A stretch of 64,000 bases of DNA from Occultella kanbiaonis (GCF_009708215.1 NZ_CP046175.1:3100001-3164000); one strand, 5' to 3'. Shown: positions 26,518 through 35,509, counted from the stretch's first letter. The notes: generated from the sequence alone by a model not told the origin. Numbers and translations are program-made.

Positions 26518-27564
26518 CTAGCGCGCGGGTACCTGCCCACCGTTGCGGCTCTCGGGGGGAGGCGCCGTCGAGGACCGCAGGATCAGTTTGGCCGGCCGCA
26601 TCACGAGTTGCGGGGACTCACCCTCGACCAGCTCGCCGCGGATCCGCTGCAGGAGCAGCTCGGCGGCTCGGGCCCCCACCCAGGCGGCGGCACTGTCGAC
26701 GGTCGTGAGCCCGATGCCGGGCAGGGATCCGGCCGTGATGTTGTCGTGCCCGATGATCGACACGTCCCAGGGCACGCTCAGGGCCAGTTCCGCGCAGGCG
26801 ACGAGCCCACCGAGCGCCATCACGTCGTTGGCGAAGTGCAGTGCGGTGGGCCGCGGCGTGCGCGCGAGCAACTCGTGTGTGCCGAGCCGCCCGTCCTCCA
26901 TCATCGAGCCCACGGTGACCGTGACGGACTCCGGGAGGTCCGCCGTCGCCGCCTCGAAGCCGTGCAGCCGGTCCAGGAACGGCTTGACGGTCGGGTTGCT
27001 GCCGACGTACCCGATCCGGGTGTGGCCGAGGTCGCGCAGGTGCTTGACCGCGATCTCGGCACCCTGGATGTTGTCGATCACCACGGTGTCCCAGATGAGC
27101 TCGGGCAGATCGCGGCTGGCGAGGACGGTCGGCAGGCCGAGCTCCTCGACGAACTCGAGGTCTCGGGAGCCGCCCTGGACCGAGGCCAGGACCAGGCCGT
27201 CCACGCGCCGCTGGACCATCGACCGGATGATCTCGATCTCCCGGCCGGTGTCGCGACCGGAACTGCCCAGGATCAGGTTGTAGCCGCCGGCCTCGACGAC
27301 CTCCTGCACGCTGGCGACCAGGTCGGGGAAGAACGGGTTCTTGATGTCGGCGATGACCAGGCCGATGGTCATCGAGGAGCCGCTGGTCAGGCTGCGGGCG
27401 ATCGGGTTGGGGTGGAAATCGAGCTCGCGGATCGCGTCCTCGATCTTCTTGCGCGTCTTCGGTGCGACCGAGTAGCCCAGGGCGACGTTGAGGTACTTGG
27501 AGACGGTCGCCTTCGACACCCCGGCCCGCGCCGCGACGTCGTTGATCGTGGGTTTGTTGCTCAC
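26518..27564 (-). CDS. LacI-family regulator of the CUT1/acyl-CoA locus (GTG start)
   Basis: A 348-residue LacI protein. The HTH at residues 6-25 (TINDVAARAGVSKATVSKYL) is followed by a hinge (NPIARSLTSGSS) and a periplasmic-binding-like sensor domain (IGLVIADIKNPFF...). It starts at GTG 27564, overlapping the SDR stop by four bases, and is the last gene of the nine-gene leftward operon. It most likely recognises the twin sites at 35386-35399 and 35493-35506 and so controls its own operon and the divergent CoA-transferase unit. Confidence 0.95.
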   Translation of the reverse strand: MSNKPTINDVAARAGVSKATVSKYLNVALGYSVAPKTRKKIEDAIRELDFHPNPIARSLTSGSSMTIGLVIADIKNPFFPDLVASVQEVVEAGGYNLILGSSGRDTGREIEIIRSMVQRRVDGLVLASVQGGSRDLEFVEELGLPTVLASRDLPELIWDTVVIDNIQGAEIAVKHLRDLGHTRIGYVGSNPTVKPFLDRLHGFEAATADLPESVTVTVGSMMEDGRLGTHELLARTPRPTALHFANDVMALGGLVACAELALSVPWDVSIIGHDNITAGSLPGIGLTTVDSAAAWVGARAAELLLQRIRGELVEGESPQLVMRPAKLILRSSTAPPPESRNGGQVPAR

Positions 27565-28343
27565 CCGAGTACCCCGCCACCGTTCAGGTGCAGCGTCTGT
27601 CCGTGGAACAGCGAGGCGCCGGGCCCGACCAGGAAGGCGACCGCGGGGCCGATCTCCTCGGGCAGGCCGAGCCTGCCGATCACGGAGTCGCGGGTGCGTG
27701 CGTGCACCCAGTCCGGCGTCGCGTGCGGGGTCACCATCGGGGTGTCGATCGGCCCGGGTGCGATGGCGTTGACGCGCACGGTCGGGCCGATCTCGCGGGC
27801 CAGCGCCCGGGTGAAACCGAGCAGCCCGGCCTTCGCCGTGCAGTACGCGACGAAGTCGGTCGCCCCCTTGAAGGCTAGTTGCGAACTCACGTTCACGATG
27901 CGCCCCTCCCCTCGCTCGAGCATCCCCGGAACGACCTGGCGGGTGACGATGAAGACCCCGTCCAGGTCGACGGACATGGTCCGGCGCCACTGGGCCAGGT
28001 CGGTGTCGACGAGTCGCCGTGACTCCATCCATCCCGCGTTGTTGACCAGGATATCGATCGGACCGAGCTGATCCTGCGCGCGGGTCAGCGCGGCGGCGAC
28101 CTCGTCGGTATCCGTCACGTCCGCGGACACCGAGACGGTGCGGGCGCCGAGGCCCTCCAGCTCGACGCACAGGGCGCGAGCCTCGTCGTCCTGACGCAGG
28201 TGATGCACCACGATGTCGGCCCCGGCGCGGGCGAGGTCGAGGCAGATGGCCGCCCCGAGAGCGCCCACCGCACCGGTGACCATGGCCACCGACCCGCTCA
28301 ACGGTGCCTGCGCCGTCGGGCCTTCGCGTTCGACGTCAGTCAT
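27561..28343 (-). CDS. Short-chain dehydrogenase/reductase (3-hydroxyacyl type likely)
   Basis: A 260-residue classical SDR. It has a TGAxGALG-type cofactor motif at about residue 24, the NNAGW block, Ser in the VSSQL strand and catalytic YCTAK. Given its neighbours, oxidation of a 3-hydroxyacyl-CoA intermediate is the natural guess (inference). The start overlaps the acyl-CoA dehydrogenase stop by ATGA, and its stop overlaps the LacI start. Confidence 0.92.
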   Translation of the reverse strand: MTDVEREGPTAQAPLSGSVAMVTGAVGALGAAICLDLARAGADIVVHHLRQDDEARALCVELEGLGARTVSVSADVTDTDEVAAALTRAQDQLGPIDILVNNAGWMESRRLVDTDLAQWRRTMSVDLDGVFIVTRQVVPGMLERGEGRIVNVSSQLAFKGATDFVAYCTAKAGLLGFTRALAREIGPTVRVNAIAPGPIDTPMVTPHATPDWVHARTRDSVIGRLGLPEEIGPAVAFLVGPGASLFHGQTLHLNGGGVLG

Positions 28344-29524
28344 CGCCCGCCCCCTACTCCGGGCGCGCTGGGCTCAGCGGCCGGCTCGTCGTCCACGAAC
28401 GGTACAAGGCGGCCGGCGGCCTGCGCCCGCAGGGCACGTCGGCCGAGCATGGTCTCGTGGATCTCGCTGGTGCCGTCGAAGATCTGGGTCACCTTCGCGT
28501 CGCGGTGCATCCGGTTCACCGGCTCGTCGCTCACGATGCCGAGGGCGCCGTGGATCTGCATGGCTTCGTCGGTCGCCCGCCGGGCCGCGTCGGAGGAGAA
28601 CATCTTCGCCATCGAAATGAGGTCCTGGTCTCCCCCGTCTCCCTCGGCGAACGAGCGCGCCGCCCGCTGGGTCAGCGCCCGGGCCGCGTGGTAGTCGGTG
28701 GCGATGCGGCCGATCTTGCGCTGGATGATCGCCAGGTCGGCGAGCGGCCGCCCGAACGCGGCCCGCCCGTTCGCCCGTTCGAGGCTGGCGACCAGTGCCC
28801 CACGGAGCAGCCCGCACGCGTAGGCGGCGGCGTCGATCCGAGCCATGTTGAGCCCGTCCATCATGCCGGCGAAGCCCTCCACCTCCAGACGGTCGGTGGC
28901 GGGCACGGACACGTCGGTGAAGCTGAGCTCACCGTTGGGCATGCCCCGAAAGCCCGAGAGCTCCGGCCCTGGGCGCCCGGACGCGCCGGGGCTCGACATG
29001 TCCACCACGAGCGCGACCATCGCCGCGTCGCGGTCGGCGGACCCGACCTTGGCGAGGACGATCGCGAAGTCGGCGACCGGGGCGAAGCCGACCCAGCACT
29101 TGCCGCCGTTCAGGACGTACCGGTCCCCGTCGAGCTCGGCGACGGTGCTCATCCCCCTGATGTCGGTGCCGGCGTGCGGCTCGGTGATCGCGAACGCGCC
29201 GAACGTCCGCCCGGCGAACGTGGGCTCGAGCCACCGGTCGACCAGGTGGGCCGGCGCGTACTTGCCGAGCAGGTACGTCGTCAGCCTGGTCCCGGCGACG
29301 ACGAGCGCGACCGCGGGCGAGTGGGCGGCGATGGCCTGCGACACCTCACAGGCCTCCTCGATCCTGCTCGCGTCCGGGCGGCCGCCGCGGCCCGCGAGGA
29401 TCCGTTGCAGGCCGAGGGCGGCGGCCGTCTCGACCAGCTCCGGTGGGATGGTCGCGTCGCGGTCGATCGCCTGCGCCCGCGGGGCGACGTCGGCGCGGAT
29501 GAACTCTTCGAGACCGCTGATCAT
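28340..29524 (-). CDS. Acyl-CoA dehydrogenase with Asp at the usual catalytic Glu
   Basis: A 394-residue acyl-CoA dehydrogenase. The FAD/substrate signature is FAITEPHAGTDI, and the C-terminal helical domain includes MQIHGALG. The C-terminal motif that normally reads YEGT(S)xI, where Glu is the general base in medium- and short-chain enzymes, reads IFDGTSEI here (Asp350). The change may be tolerated, or the base may lie elsewhere as in isovaleryl-CoA dehydrogenase. It overlaps both neighbours by ATGA. Confidence 0.92.
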   Translation of the reverse strand: MISGLEEFIRADVAPRAQAIDRDATIPPELVETAAALGLQRILAGRGGRPDASRIEEACEVSQAIAAHSPAVALVVAGTRLTTYLLGKYAPAHLVDRWLEPTFAGRTFGAFAITEPHAGTDIRGMSTVAELDGDRYVLNGGKCWVGFAPVADFAIVLAKVGSADRDAAMVALVVDMSSPGASGRPGPELSGFRGMPNGELSFTDVSVPATDRLEVEGFAGMMDGLNMARIDAAAYACGLLRGALVASLERANGRAAFGRPLADLAIIQRKIGRIATDYHAARALTQRAARSFAEGDGGDQDLISMAKMFSSDAARRATDEAMQIHGALGIVSDEPVNRMHRDAKVTQIFDGTSEIHETMLGRRALRAQAAGRLVPFVDDEPAAEPSAPGVGGGR

Positions 29525-29973
29525 GAGGCACCATCCTCGTCGGGGTAGCAGTACAGGATGTGGGTTCCGACCAGGACGAGTTCCTCGCCCTGGTGGGTGG
29601 TCGCGCGCATCTCGGCGAGGGCCTGGCGGCGCTCGGGATCGACGGAGGCGATCGCGTACTCCACCCGGACGGTGTCCCCGAGGAACACGGGCCGGATGAA
29701 CCGGACCCGGTTGTAGCCGTAGGAGACCGCCGTGACGTCGTGCTCGGTGCACAGCCGGGCGGCCGCGGTGGAGGTGAGCGCCAGCACGAGGGTGCCGTGC
29801 GCCATCCGCGTGCCCTGCGGGCGGCCCTGCATGTACTCCTCGTCGGTGTGCTGCGGCGCGAAGTCACCGGTGATCCCGGCGAACAGGCCGACGTCGGCCT
29901 CGGTGACCGTCTTGCGGAACACAACTGCCGAGCCGACGGCGGGGAGTCCGTCGCGCCGTCCGGTGGCACTCAT
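29521..29973 (-). CDS. MaoC-like (R)-hydratase/dehydratase, single hot-dog domain
   Basis: A 150-residue protein with the MaoC hot-dog hallmark region FAGITGDFAPQHTDEEY (Asp and His of the hydratase 2 motif; the usual Asn is replaced by Ala). Then come RMAHGTLVLAL and a C-terminal sheet (ATTHQGEELVLVG). Single-domain MaoC proteins hydrate enoyl-CoA or dehydrate 3-hydroxyacyl-CoA. It lies between the CaiB-type CoA-transferase and the dehydrogenase, with four-base overlaps on both sides. Confidence 0.88.
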   Translation of the reverse strand: MSATGRRDGLPAVGSAVVFRKTVTEADVGLFAGITGDFAPQHTDEEYMQGRPQGTRMAHGTLVLALTSTAAARLCTEHDVTAVSYGYNRVRFIRPVFLGDTVRVEYAIASVDPERRQALAEMRATTHQGEELVLVGTHILYCYPDEDGAS

Positions 29974-31190
29974 GAGGTCACTCGCTCGGCAACGTGCCCG
30001 GCGCCGGCGCCGAGGGCACCCGTCGCCAGGAGTGCGTCGAGCTCGTCGGTGAGGCCGAGCTCGGCGATCAGCTCGCCGGTGTGCTCGCCGAGCAGCGGGG
30101 CCGGCCGCCGGGCCGGCAGCTGGGCGCCGTCGAGCCTGATCGGGTTGCCGACCAGGTCGAGGCGGCCCGCCTCGGGGTGGTCCACCTGCACGCGACGCTC
30201 CGGCCAGGCGACCATCGGGTCGGCCATCATCGCCGGATAGTCGTTGACCGGTGCGCACCACACGCCCGCCGCGCTCAGCGCGTCCAGGCACGGGGCCGAG
30301 TCCATGGCCGCGACCAGAGCGCTCACGCGGGCGTTCAGTTCCTCGCGGCGCTCGGTCGCGGCCTCCTTGTCCGGGAAGTCCGCGAGGAGGTCCGGCCGGT
30401 CCAGGCCGTCCGCGAGCGCCTGCATGGTCGTCAACGAGATCGCGATGTAGCCGTCGCGGGTGGCGTGGACCCCGTAGGGGGCCTCGATGGATGCGCTGCC
30501 GGGCACCGTCGGCCGGACCGGCGCCGTTCCGGAGTTGATCGCGGTGACGACCTCCTGGGTGGTCTGGTGCAGCATCGCGCCGACCAGGTCCACCTCGATC
30601 AGGCGACCTGTGCCGGTGCGGGCCCGCTCCACCAGTGCCGCGGCCGCGCCGAGGGCGAGCATCGTGGCGGCGTGGACGTCGGCGACGAACGGACCGGCGG
30701 GGGTCGGGTCGGCGTCGCGGGTCCCGGTCAGCCAGAGCGCCCCGGTGCGGGCCTGGGCGAGCAGGTCCTGGCCCGGCATCCGCTGGTCGGCGGCGTGCGG
30801 CCCGTACCCGGAGGCCGAGCAGTACACCAGCCGGGGGTTCAGTTCGTGGACCCGGTCCCAGCCCAGCCCGAGACGGTCCATCACACCGGGCCGGAAGTTC
30901 TGCACCAGCACGTCGGCGGTCTCGATCAGGCGCAGCGCGATCCGCAGCCCGTCCGGGTCCTTGAGGTTGACCGCGACCGACCGCTTGTTCCGGTTCATCG
31001 AGAGGAACTGCGAGCTGTGGCCGTTCAGGAACGTGGTGCCGGACAGGCGGCCCCGCTCACCGCCGTCGACGGCTTCGATCTTGATCACGTCGGCGCCGAG
31101 GTCGGCGAGCATCTCGGCCGCCCAGGGGCCCTGCATCATGTGGGCGAAGTCGAGGACGCGGATGCCCTCGAGGGGAAGGGTGTTCGTCAT
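29970..31190 (-). CDS. CaiB/BaiF family III CoA-transferase
   Basis: A 406-residue family III CoA-transferase. The N-terminus has the classic GIRVLDFAHMMQGPWAAEMLADLGADVIKIE pattern. The Asp that forms the acyl anhydride is probably in the GQDLLAQARTG block. These enzymes move CoA between carboxylic acids, as in carnitine, formyl and succinate systems. It starts 11 bases after the enoyl-CoA hydratase. It would activate an imported carboxylic acid. Confidence 0.95.
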   Translation of the reverse strand: MTNTLPLEGIRVLDFAHMMQGPWAAEMLADLGADVIKIEAVDGGERGRLSGTTFLNGHSSQFLSMNRNKRSVAVNLKDPDGLRIALRLIETADVLVQNFRPGVMDRLGLGWDRVHELNPRLVYCSASGYGPHAADQRMPGQDLLAQARTGALWLTGTRDADPTPAGPFVADVHAATMLALGAAAALVERARTGTGRLIEVDLVGAMLHQTTQEVVTAINSGTAPVRPTVPGSASIEAPYGVHATRDGYIAISLTTMQALADGLDRPDLLADFPDKEAATERREELNARVSALVAAMDSAPCLDALSAAGVWCAPVNDYPAMMADPMVAWPERRVQVDHPEAGRLDLVGNPIRLDGAQLPARRPAPLLGEHTGELIAELGLTDELDALLATGALGAGAGHVAERVTS

Positions 31191-31201
31191 GGAGGGCGTC
31201 C

Positions 31202-31975
31202 TTACGCGTCGATGAAGGTCGGCAGGCGCTTGGCGAGGAAGGCGCTGGTGCCCTCCTGCAGGTCACGCGTGGGCAGGGTCTCGTCGATCAGGGCCTCGAG
31301 CGCGCGACGGACCTTCGGCAGGCCCGTCGTGACGAGCTCCTCGTTGAGGAACCGCTTGGTCAGCCGCTGTGCCTGCGGGGAGGCGGCGCGGATCCGCGCG
31401 ATCGTCTGCTCGAGCTCCTCCCCGAGGTCCTCGTCGGGGACCACCCGGTTGACGAGCCCGAACCGCGGCGCGTCGGCGGCGCTCACCCAGCCCATCTCGA
31501 ACGCCATCTCGTTGGCCAGCTTGCGTCCGCTCTCGTGCGCCGCGACGCCGACCTGGACGGTGGGCCAGGCCCCGATGCGGCCCTCAGGCAGCGCGAACCT
31601 GGCGGATTCGGCCGCGATGGCGAGGTCGGAAACGAGCACGAGTTCGCAGCCGCCTCCGACGGCCAGCCCGTTCACGCCGGCGATGACCGGGTACGGGTGG
31701 GTGGCGATCGCCTCCATGGTGCCGAGCAGGCCACCGATGAAGAAGTCGTGGGCGCGTTCGCGGGTGGTGTGCTGGGCGAACGTGGCGATGTCGTCGCCGG
31801 CGCAGAAGGCGCGGCCGGTGCCGGTCAGGACCACCGGCCCGGGTGCCTCGGCGGCGGCCTGGTGCAGCGCCGCCGTGATCCCGTGCCACCCGTCCAGGTC
31901 GAGGGCGTTGAGCTTGCCCGGCCGGTCGATGACGATCCAGGCCGCATCGTCCCGGACCTCGAACTTCACATACAT
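31202..31975 (-). CDS. Enoyl-CoA hydratase/isomerase (crotonase) family
   Basis: A 257-residue crotonase. The oxyanion hole motifs are AFCAGDD (residues 57-62) and VGGGCEL; the two Glu of the hydratase dyad are Glu111 and Glu131 (LPEGRIGAWPT). It resembles the divergently encoded crotonase at 37089. I chose the ATG at 31975 (GAGGAG upstream, normal family length). A GTG at 32026 that overlaps the permease stop would add 17 residues and cannot be excluded. Confidence 0.92.
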   Translation of the reverse strand: MYVKFEVRDDAAWIVIDRPGKLNALDLDGWHGITAALHQAAAEAPGPVVLTGTGRAFCAGDDIATFAQHTTRERAHDFFIGGLLGTMEAIATHPYPVIAGVNGLAVGGGCELVLVSDLAIAAESARFALPEGRIGAWPTVQVGVAAHESGRKLANEMAFEMGWVSAADAPRFGLVNRVVPDEDLGEELEQTIARIRAASPQAQRLTKRFLNEELVTTGLPKVRRALEALIDETLPTRDLQEGTSAFLAKRLPTFIDA

Positions 31976-32022
31976 CTGCGACTGCTCCTCGGCTTGGTGG
32001 TGGCGGGCTTCATCGGTGGCGC

Positions 32023-32859
32023 TCACTTGATCGCGCCGGCGCCCCAGCCGGCGATCAGGTACTTCTGCAGGTACAGGAAGGCGAGCAGGACCGGCAGGCT
32101 GACCAGGGCCGCGGCGGCCATGAGCAGCGGCCAGTCCTGCAGGCTCGCGTTCTGCAGGTCGTGCAGGGCGACGGGCAGCGTCTTCATGTTCGTGTCGGTG
32201 ATGAGCACCCGGGCGAACAGGTAGTCCTCCCAGGCGAGCAGGAACGTGAACACCGAGACGGCGATGATGCCGGGGGTGGCCTGCGGCAGGACGACGTACC
32301 AGGCGCTCTTGACCCGGTTCGCGCCGTCCAGGAACGCGGCCTCCTCGAGCTCCTTGGGGATGGAGTTGAAGAACGGGCGCAGCAGCCACATGCTGAACGG
32401 CACCCCGAACGAGGCGTATGCCAGGATCATCCCGCCGTAGGTGTTGATCAGGCCAAGGTCGCGGAACAGCCCGTACAGCGGGACCACGACGACGATCGGG
32501 GCGAACGTGTACGCGTACAGGATCCCGGTGGTGAAGGCCTTGCTGCCGGGGAACTTGAAGCGGGTCAGGCCGTAGGCGGCCATCGCCGAGACGGCGATGG
32601 ACAGCAACGTGGCTCCGGTGGAGATGATCACGCTGTTCTTGGCGTAGGTCAGGAATCCGGTGCTCTCGATGAGCCGGACGTAGGCACCGAAGTCGGGCAT
32701 CGTGGTGAAGAACCGCGGCGGGTTCGAGAACAGCTCGGTGCCGGGCTTCACCGACGTCAGGACCATCCAGTAGAACGGGAACAGGTTCACCGCCACCACG
32801 ATGACGATGCCGATGGCCAGGACGTACCGCGGCTGGGTGAGTCGCTTCAGGGTGCTCAT
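32023..32859 (-). CDS. CUT1 carbohydrate-type ABC permease (MalG type)
   Basis: A 278-residue inner-membrane permease with six helices. It starts with the MalG-like FPFYWMVLTSVKPGTELF region and has the EAA loop EEAAFLDGANRVKSAWYVVLP that docks with an ATPase. No ATP-binding subunit lies in the operon, as usual in actinomycetes, where a shared MsiK-type ATPase serves many importers. It overlaps the MalF-type permease by four bases. Confidence 0.95.
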   Translation of the reverse strand: MSTLKRLTQPRYVLAIGIVIVVAVNLFPFYWMVLTSVKPGTELFSNPPRFFTTMPDFGAYVRLIESTGFLTYAKNSVIISTGATLLSIAVSAMAAYGLTRFKFPGSKAFTTGILYAYTFAPIVVVVPLYGLFRDLGLINTYGGMILAYASFGVPFSMWLLRPFFNSIPKELEEAAFLDGANRVKSAWYVVLPQATPGIIAVSVFTFLLAWEDYLFARVLITDTNMKTLPVALHDLQNASLQDWPLLMAAAALVSLPVLLAFLYLQKYLIAGWGAGAIK

Positions 32860-33794
32860 TCGGTGTCCTCCGAGCGTCGGTGCAGGGTCTTGAGGTAGAC
32901 CGTCGTGAAGACGACGAGCAGGACGAACATCACCATCGCGAGGCTCGCCCCGGCGCCGAGCCGGGACTCCCCGAAGATCGTCTGGAACGTCAGCAACGGC
33001 AGCGTCCGGACCTCCTGGCCGGTCCCGGCGAAGAGGTAGACGATGTCGAACTTCGTGAACATGAACATGAATCGCAGCAGCGCCAGGGTCAGCAGCACCG
33101 CACTCAGCTCGGGCAGGATGATGTGCCAGAACCGGCGCCACGGGCCGGCCCCGTCCACGGTTGAGGCCTCGATCACGGACGGGTCGACGGTCTGCAGCCG
33201 GGCCAGCACGCTGATCACCACGAACGGCGTGTACATCCATACCGAGACCACCACCAGGGACGCGAAGATCCAGGTCGGGCTGAGCAGGTTCACCGCGTCC
33301 GCCCCGGGCAGCACGGTCCGCACGAACCAGGAGTACGCGCCGTTGTTGGGCTCGAGCAGCCAGCGCCAGACCAGGGCGACGATGATCGCCGGGATCATGT
33401 AGGGCGCGATCGCGATCAGCCGGACGACCCCACGGCCACGGAAGTTCTGGTGCATCAGCAGGGCCACGACGACGCCGAGGACGAGCTGGATCACCACGGT
33501 CAGGACCGCGTAGAGCAGGGTCGTGCGCAGGCTCTGCCAGAACTGCGGGGAGGCCGCGAGGTTGGCGAAGTTCCCGAGCCCGATGTCATTGATCCGGGGT
33601 AGGTAGGCGTGGGCGTCGGTCAGGCTGAGCCGCGCCAGGTACACGATCGGCACGGCGATGACGCCGAGGACGAGGACGGCTGACGGGATGACCAGCAGCA
33701 CGCCCCAGAACCATTGGGGCATGCGGGGCTTGCGAGCCGCCTTGAGCGGCGGACCGGTGCCGGTCTCGGCACGCACGGGGGTGTCTGTGAGCAT
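32856..33794 (-). CDS. CUT1 carbohydrate-type ABC permease (MalF type)
   Basis: A 312-residue permease with a short basic N-terminus and six helices. The EAA loop reads EASTVDGAGPWRRFWHIILPEL. It pairs with the MalG-type protein encoded next. It begins 106 bases after the binding-protein stop, and that gap holds a perfect 18-base inverted repeat. Confidence 0.95.
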   Translation of the reverse strand: MLTDTPVRAETGTGPPLKAARKPRMPQWFWGVLLVIPSAVLVLGVIAVPIVYLARLSLTDAHAYLPRINDIGLGNFANLAASPQFWQSLRTTLLYAVLTVVIQLVLGVVVALLMHQNFRGRGVVRLIAIAPYMIPAIIVALVWRWLLEPNNGAYSWFVRTVLPGADAVNLLSPTWIFASLVVVSVWMYTPFVVISVLARLQTVDPSVIEASTVDGAGPWRRFWHIILPELSAVLLTLALLRFMFMFTKFDIVYLFAGTGQEVRTLPLLTFQTIFGESRLGAGASLAMVMFVLLVVFTTVYLKTLHRRSEDTE

Positions 33795-33826
33795 GGGAAT
33801 CCTCGGGAGGGGGTCGGGAACGGTGG

Positions 33827-33894
33827 CGTTGCGGCCCTGACCGGGCGGGTTGGCCGCCGGTGGGCTGACGGGAGCGCCGGTCAGGGCCGCAACG
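33827..33894 (-). terminator. Perfect 18-base stem-loop between binding-protein and permease genes
   Basis: CGTTGCGGCCCTGACCGG (33827-33844) pairs perfectly with 33877-33894, with a 32-base loop. It has no T tract. In ABC sugar operons such hairpins after the binding-protein gene protect the upstream mRNA or cut down read-through, so more binding protein than permease is made. I read it in that way here. Confidence 0.7.
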
Positions 33895-33900
33895 GCGTTG

Positions 33901-35271
33901 TCAGTCCTGGTACTGCGGGGAGAGCAGCTCGTCGGCCCGCTGCTGTGCGGTGGCGGCGGCCTCGGCGGGATCGACGCCGCTCTCGACGACCTCCATCACC
34001 ATGTCGACGAGGATCGCCGAGCCGTACAGGTCGCTCAGGTACGGCAGCGACATCTCGTCGGCGCTGGTCACCATGAGCGGGTAGGCGTGCCCGGACTCGA
34101 GAGCCTCCCGCTGCACGTCGATCCAGAAGCCCCAGTCCTGCACCTCGGGCAGCGCCTGCCACTCCGGGTCCTCGAACATCGACGGCATGACCGGCAGCAA
34201 CTGGGTGGGCACCGTGCCGATCCAGCTGAGGTAGTTGTCGTGCTCGTAGAAGAACTTCAGGAAGTCGATGGTCGCGTCCGCGTCCGGGGAGTCCTTGAAC
34301 ACCACGAACGGCTCCGCGTCGAGCTGGGTGATCCAGTCGTCGCCGGAGGGCCCGATCGGACGCGGGCCGTAGACCTGGATGTCCTCCCCCGGCACCAGGT
34401 CCGGGGCCTGCTCCTGGAACGTGTACACCGCGCGGCCGAAGGAGTAGATGGTCGCCGCATCGCCGTTCGCGAGGCCGCTCAGGCTGTCCGCGTAGGCGGC
34501 GGAGGACCACTCGGGGGCGAGGATGCCGGTGTCCTTGAGCTCCTTCCAGTACTCCAGGACCTCGATCATCTCCGGGGTGTCGATGGTGACGTGGCCGTTC
34601 TCGTCGAACAGCGTGCCGCCGTTCGAGCCCAGCCAGAGGTAGAGATCCTCGTTGACGTTGTGCGCGGCGGAGCCGGCGAGCAGGAGCGGGGAGACCCCGG
34701 GGTTCGCCTCGGCCACGGCGGACCACTGCTCGATGGACTCCGCCCAGGTGGTGACGTCCTCGGGGGTGCCGGCCTCGGGCGCGTTCGCGTACATGTCGGC
34801 GCGGTAGGTGGTGGTGTCGGTGCCCCAGGCGTGCACCACGCCGTAGGTGTGGCCGTCCTCGAGCTCGAACATCTCCTGCAGCTGCGGGAGGTAGTCGCCG
34901 TCGAAGGATTCGACGACCTCGTCGAGCGGGAGCAGCAGGTCCTGGCCGTACAGCGTGCGCACGAACATCGGCTCGACGTGAGTGATCTCGGGCAGGTCGC
35001 CGGCAGCGAGTGCGGCCTGGAACTTCACCTGCAGGTCACCCCACGCGACCGTCTCCTGGATGATCTCGACGCCGGGGTTGGCCGCCTCGTACTCGTCGAT
35101 GATCTCCTGCATCGCCTCGACGGTGATGGGGGTGGACTCGGTGTGCCACAGGTTGATGGTGGCGCTGCCGTCTCCTTCGTCGGTGCCGGGCGTGCCCGAG
35201 CCCGAACACGCCGTGAGTGCGGCGGTGGTCGCGATCGCCACCGTCGTTACCAAGCGGGCTTTCCTACGCAT
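33901..35271 (-). CDS. CUT1 extracellular solute-binding lipoprotein
   Basis: A 456-residue lipoprotein. The signal peptide ends at lipobox LTAC with lipidated Cys22, followed by a Ser/Gly/Asp linker and an SBP_bac_1 domain (NLWHTE opening). The start at 35271 has an AAGGAGG ribosome-binding site. The frame's upstream extension to 35379 has none. First gene of the nine-gene leftward operon. Its fold is that of sugar binders, yet the operon encodes acyl-CoA enzymes, so the ligand may be an acidic or acylated sugar (inference). Confidence 0.94.
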   Translation of the reverse strand: MRRKARLVTTVAIATTAALTACSGSGTPGTDEGDGSATINLWHTESTPITVEAMQEIIDEYEAANPGVEIIQETVAWGDLQVKFQAALAAGDLPEITHVEPMFVRTLYGQDLLLPLDEVVESFDGDYLPQLQEMFELEDGHTYGVVHAWGTDTTTYRADMYANAPEAGTPEDVTTWAESIEQWSAVAEANPGVSPLLLAGSAAHNVNEDLYLWLGSNGGTLFDENGHVTIDTPEMIEVLEYWKELKDTGILAPEWSSAAYADSLSGLANGDAATIYSFGRAVYTFQEQAPDLVPGEDIQVYGPRPIGPSGDDWITQLDAEPFVVFKDSPDADATIDFLKFFYEHDNYLSWIGTVPTQLLPVMPSMFEDPEWQALPEVQDWGFWIDVQREALESGHAYPLMVTSADEMSLPYLSDLYGSAILVDMVMEVVESGVDPAEAAATAQQRADELLSPQYQD

Positions 35272-35385
35272 ACGGCCTCCTTGCCGGGTTGGTTCCGCAG
35301 CATCGGCGATCGGCACGAAGGCGATGTCGATGCTCCGGTGCCCTCCATCACGGGAGTTCGGAGAGCGTTGTTCGCACACTCTCTA

Positions 35386-35406
35386 ACACCGGTTTCCATC
35401 TGTCAA
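35386..35406 (-). promoter_or_regulatory. LacI-type operator and -35 box, leftward promoter
   Basis: Read on the minus strand, TTGACA (35406-35401) is followed one base later by ATGGAAACCGGTGT (35399-35386), the same 14-mer as in the rightward promoter. A weak -10 (GAGAGT) would lie 17 bases from the -35. The ACCGGT core matches LacI-family operator style. The site sits 115 bases before the binding-protein start. Confidence 0.75.
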
Positions 35407-35480
35407 GGCGTCAGTTCGTGCTCGCTCCTTCCTTAATTTGCACCAATTCGGCGATTTCGCGGGCGCGCCGGCACCGTGAC

Positions 35481-35509
35481 TTGACATCTGAAATGGAAAC
35501 CGGTGTCAT
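35481..35509 (+). promoter_or_regulatory. LacI-type operator inside the rightward promoter
   Basis: A consensus -35 TTGACA (35481-35486) and a -10-like TGTCAT (35504-35509) are spaced 17 bases apart. ATGGAAACCGGTGT (35493-35506) fills the spacer. A bound LacI repressor would block RNA polymerase directly. The transcript would begin just upstream of the CoA-transferase gene at 35542. Confidence 0.78.

Noticed and set aside
24810-26540. 576-residue minus-strand frame opposite the DUF6493 and membrane genes
   Set aside because: Antisense shadow with low-complexity composition; the plus-strand genes have RBS and family motifs.
29994-32030. 678-residue plus-strand frame opposite the CaiB and crotonase genes
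   Set aside because: No domain pattern, and it spans two well-supported minus-strand genes including their boundaries.
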